Source of the DNA: Actinobacteria bacterium UBA5976
GTDB taxonomy: Bacteria; Actinomycetota; Actinomycetes; S36-B12; UBA5976
DNA length: 6,330 nucleotides
Assembly: GCA_002430405.1 (NCBI GenBank)
Contig: DJBM01000099.1
Coordinates: forward strand, 1,789-8,118
Direction: 5' to 3'
Each line of letters begins with the position of its first letter. The stretch's first letter is position 1. Both the position numbers and the translations under genes were made by a program. The notes beneath the pieces were generated by a model. That model had not been told where the DNA came from and did no database searches. It saw only the letters and a list, made by a program, of their open reading frames with translations. Shown here piece by piece: positions 5,572 through 6,330 of the stretch.

Positions 5572-6330
5572 TTATTCGGCAGCAGGTGCTTCCACTGCCA
5601 CAGCAGGAGTTGCCTCAGCGCTTTCGCCAGTTAGGAGTTCTTTTTCCCAATCTGCGAGTGGTTCAACGCCAGCTTCAACTGGAGTTCCAGCAACCGCGCC
5701 ACCAGCGCGTGCCATCAATCCATCAGCAATTGCATCGCCAATCATGTGAGTAAGTAAACCAACGGCGCGCAAGGCATCGTCGTTTCCTGGAATTGGGTAG
5801 TCCACAACATCTGGATCACAGTTGGTATCAAGAATTCCAACAACCGGAATGTTTAGTTTGCGGGCTTCGCCAACTGCAATATGTTCTTTATTGGTATCTA
5901 CTACCCAAATTGCACTCGGAAGTTTTTGCATATCACGAATACCAGTTAGGACAAGTTCTAATTTTTCCTTTTCGCGACGAAGCACCAACAGTTCTTTTTT
6001 GGTAAGTCCGGAACCAGCAACGTCATCAAAGTTAATCTGCTCTAGTTCTTTCATGCGCGAAATGCGCTTTGACACAGTCTGGAAGTTAGTGAGCATGCCA
6101 CCTAACCAGCGGTGATTTACATATGGCATACCAACGCGGGCAGCTTCAGCTGCAATTGATTCCTGTGCTTGCTTCTTGGTACCAACGAAAAGTACGGTGC
6201 CGCCATGCGCAACAGTTTCGCGAACGAATTCGTAAGCGCGATCAATGTATGCAAGTGACTGTTGTAAGTCGATGATGTAGATGCCATTGCGCTCTGTGAA
6301 AATAAAACGCTTCATCTTTGGATTCCAACG
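5572..6330 (-). CDS. rpsB: 30S ribosomal protein S2 (N-terminus beyond right edge)
   Basis: Small-subunit protein that sits between head and body of the 30S and is recruited late in assembly. The frame is open to the edge: codons for RWNPK precede the methionine at 6315, matching the conserved S2 block RRWNPKMKRFIF, so that methionine is internal and about 20-25 N-terminal residues, including the first S2 signature, are missing. The 252 visible residues show FIFTERNGIYIIDLQQS, then GGTVLFVGTKKQAQESI, NHRWLGGMLTNFQT and the second signature region, PSAIWVVDTNKEHIAVGEAR with NIPVVGILDTNCDPD following. The product ends in an Ala/Glu/Pro-rich tail (about the last 20 residues, GESAEATPAVAVEAPAAE) that is low complexity, a usual feature of actinobacterial S2. 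The promoter and any S2 autoregulatory leader would lie outside the window. tsf follows 85 nt downstream. Confidence 0.98.
   Translation of the reverse strand, partial: RWNPKMKRFIFTERNGIYIIDLQQSLAYIDRAYEFVRETVAHGGTVLFVGTKKQAQESIAAEAARVGMPYVNHRWLGGMLTNFQTVSKRISRMKELEQINFDDVAGSGLTKKELLVLRREKEKLELVLTGIRDMQKLPSAIWVVDTNKEHIAVGEARKLNIPVVGILDTNCDPDVVDYPIPGNDDALRAVGLLTHMIGDAIADGLMARAGGAVAGTPVEAGVEPLADWEKELLTGESAEATPAVAVEAPAAE

Noticed and set aside
6313..6315. ATG 6315 as the rpsB start
   Set aside because: The frame continues upstream as RWNPK to the edge, matching the conserved S2 block RRWNPKMKRF. The methionine is internal and the gene is truncated by the window, not short.

Overview
This is a conserved housekeeping block from a bacterial chromosome, and every gene lies on the minus strand. 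In transcription order, from the right edge to the left, it holds rpsB (ribosomal protein S2, cut by the right edge), tsf (elongation factor Ts), pyrH (UMP kinase), frr (ribosome recycling factor), cdsA (CDP-diacylglycerol synthase), rlmN (23S rRNA/tRNA adenine-C2 methyltransferase) and the N-terminal part of a propionyl-CoA synthetase-type acyl-CoA ligase (prpE-like, cut by the left edge).

The run rpsB-tsf-pyrH-frr-cdsA-rlmN is the order familiar from Actinobacteria, and the proteins read as actinobacterial. Examples are the extended N-terminus of PyrH before its WKRVLLKLSGEAF block and the RRWNPKMKRFIF block of S2. Base composition looks moderate by eye, clearly below that of Streptomyces or Mycobacterium. 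I infer a low-GC actinobacterium, possibly an aquatic, streamlined lineage such as Nanopelagicales (acI). The phylum is reasonably supported; the lineage is a guess.

Layout: positions 6330-4671 hold rpsB and tsf, separated by an 85-nt spacer with a perfect 15-bp inverted repeat just after the rpsB stop. Positions 4670-4463 form the only sizeable non-coding stretch (208 nt). It contains a hairpin across the tsf stop codon, a cluster of CGATCAAG repeats on a 10-bp pitch, and a textbook intrinsic terminator closing the rpsB-tsf unit. Positions 4462-2300 hold pyrH, frr and cdsA packed almost end to end. After a 51-nt gap comes rlmN (2248-1166), and after another 50 nt the prpE-like gene (1115 to the edge). 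I see no terminator between rlmN and prpE.

Functionally, rpsB, tsf, frr and rlmN serve translation (ribosome assembly, elongation, recycling, decoding fidelity). PyrH feeds pyrimidine nucleotides, and CdsA uses CTP to make the precursor of anionic phospholipids. The prpE-like gene is the one metabolic addition and would activate propionate or a similar short acyl acid.

I found no mobile element, CRISPR array, RNA gene or defence-like module, and no evidence of an undescribed system in the coding part. The most unusual signals are the phased repeats and alternative hairpins in the tsf-pyrH spacer.
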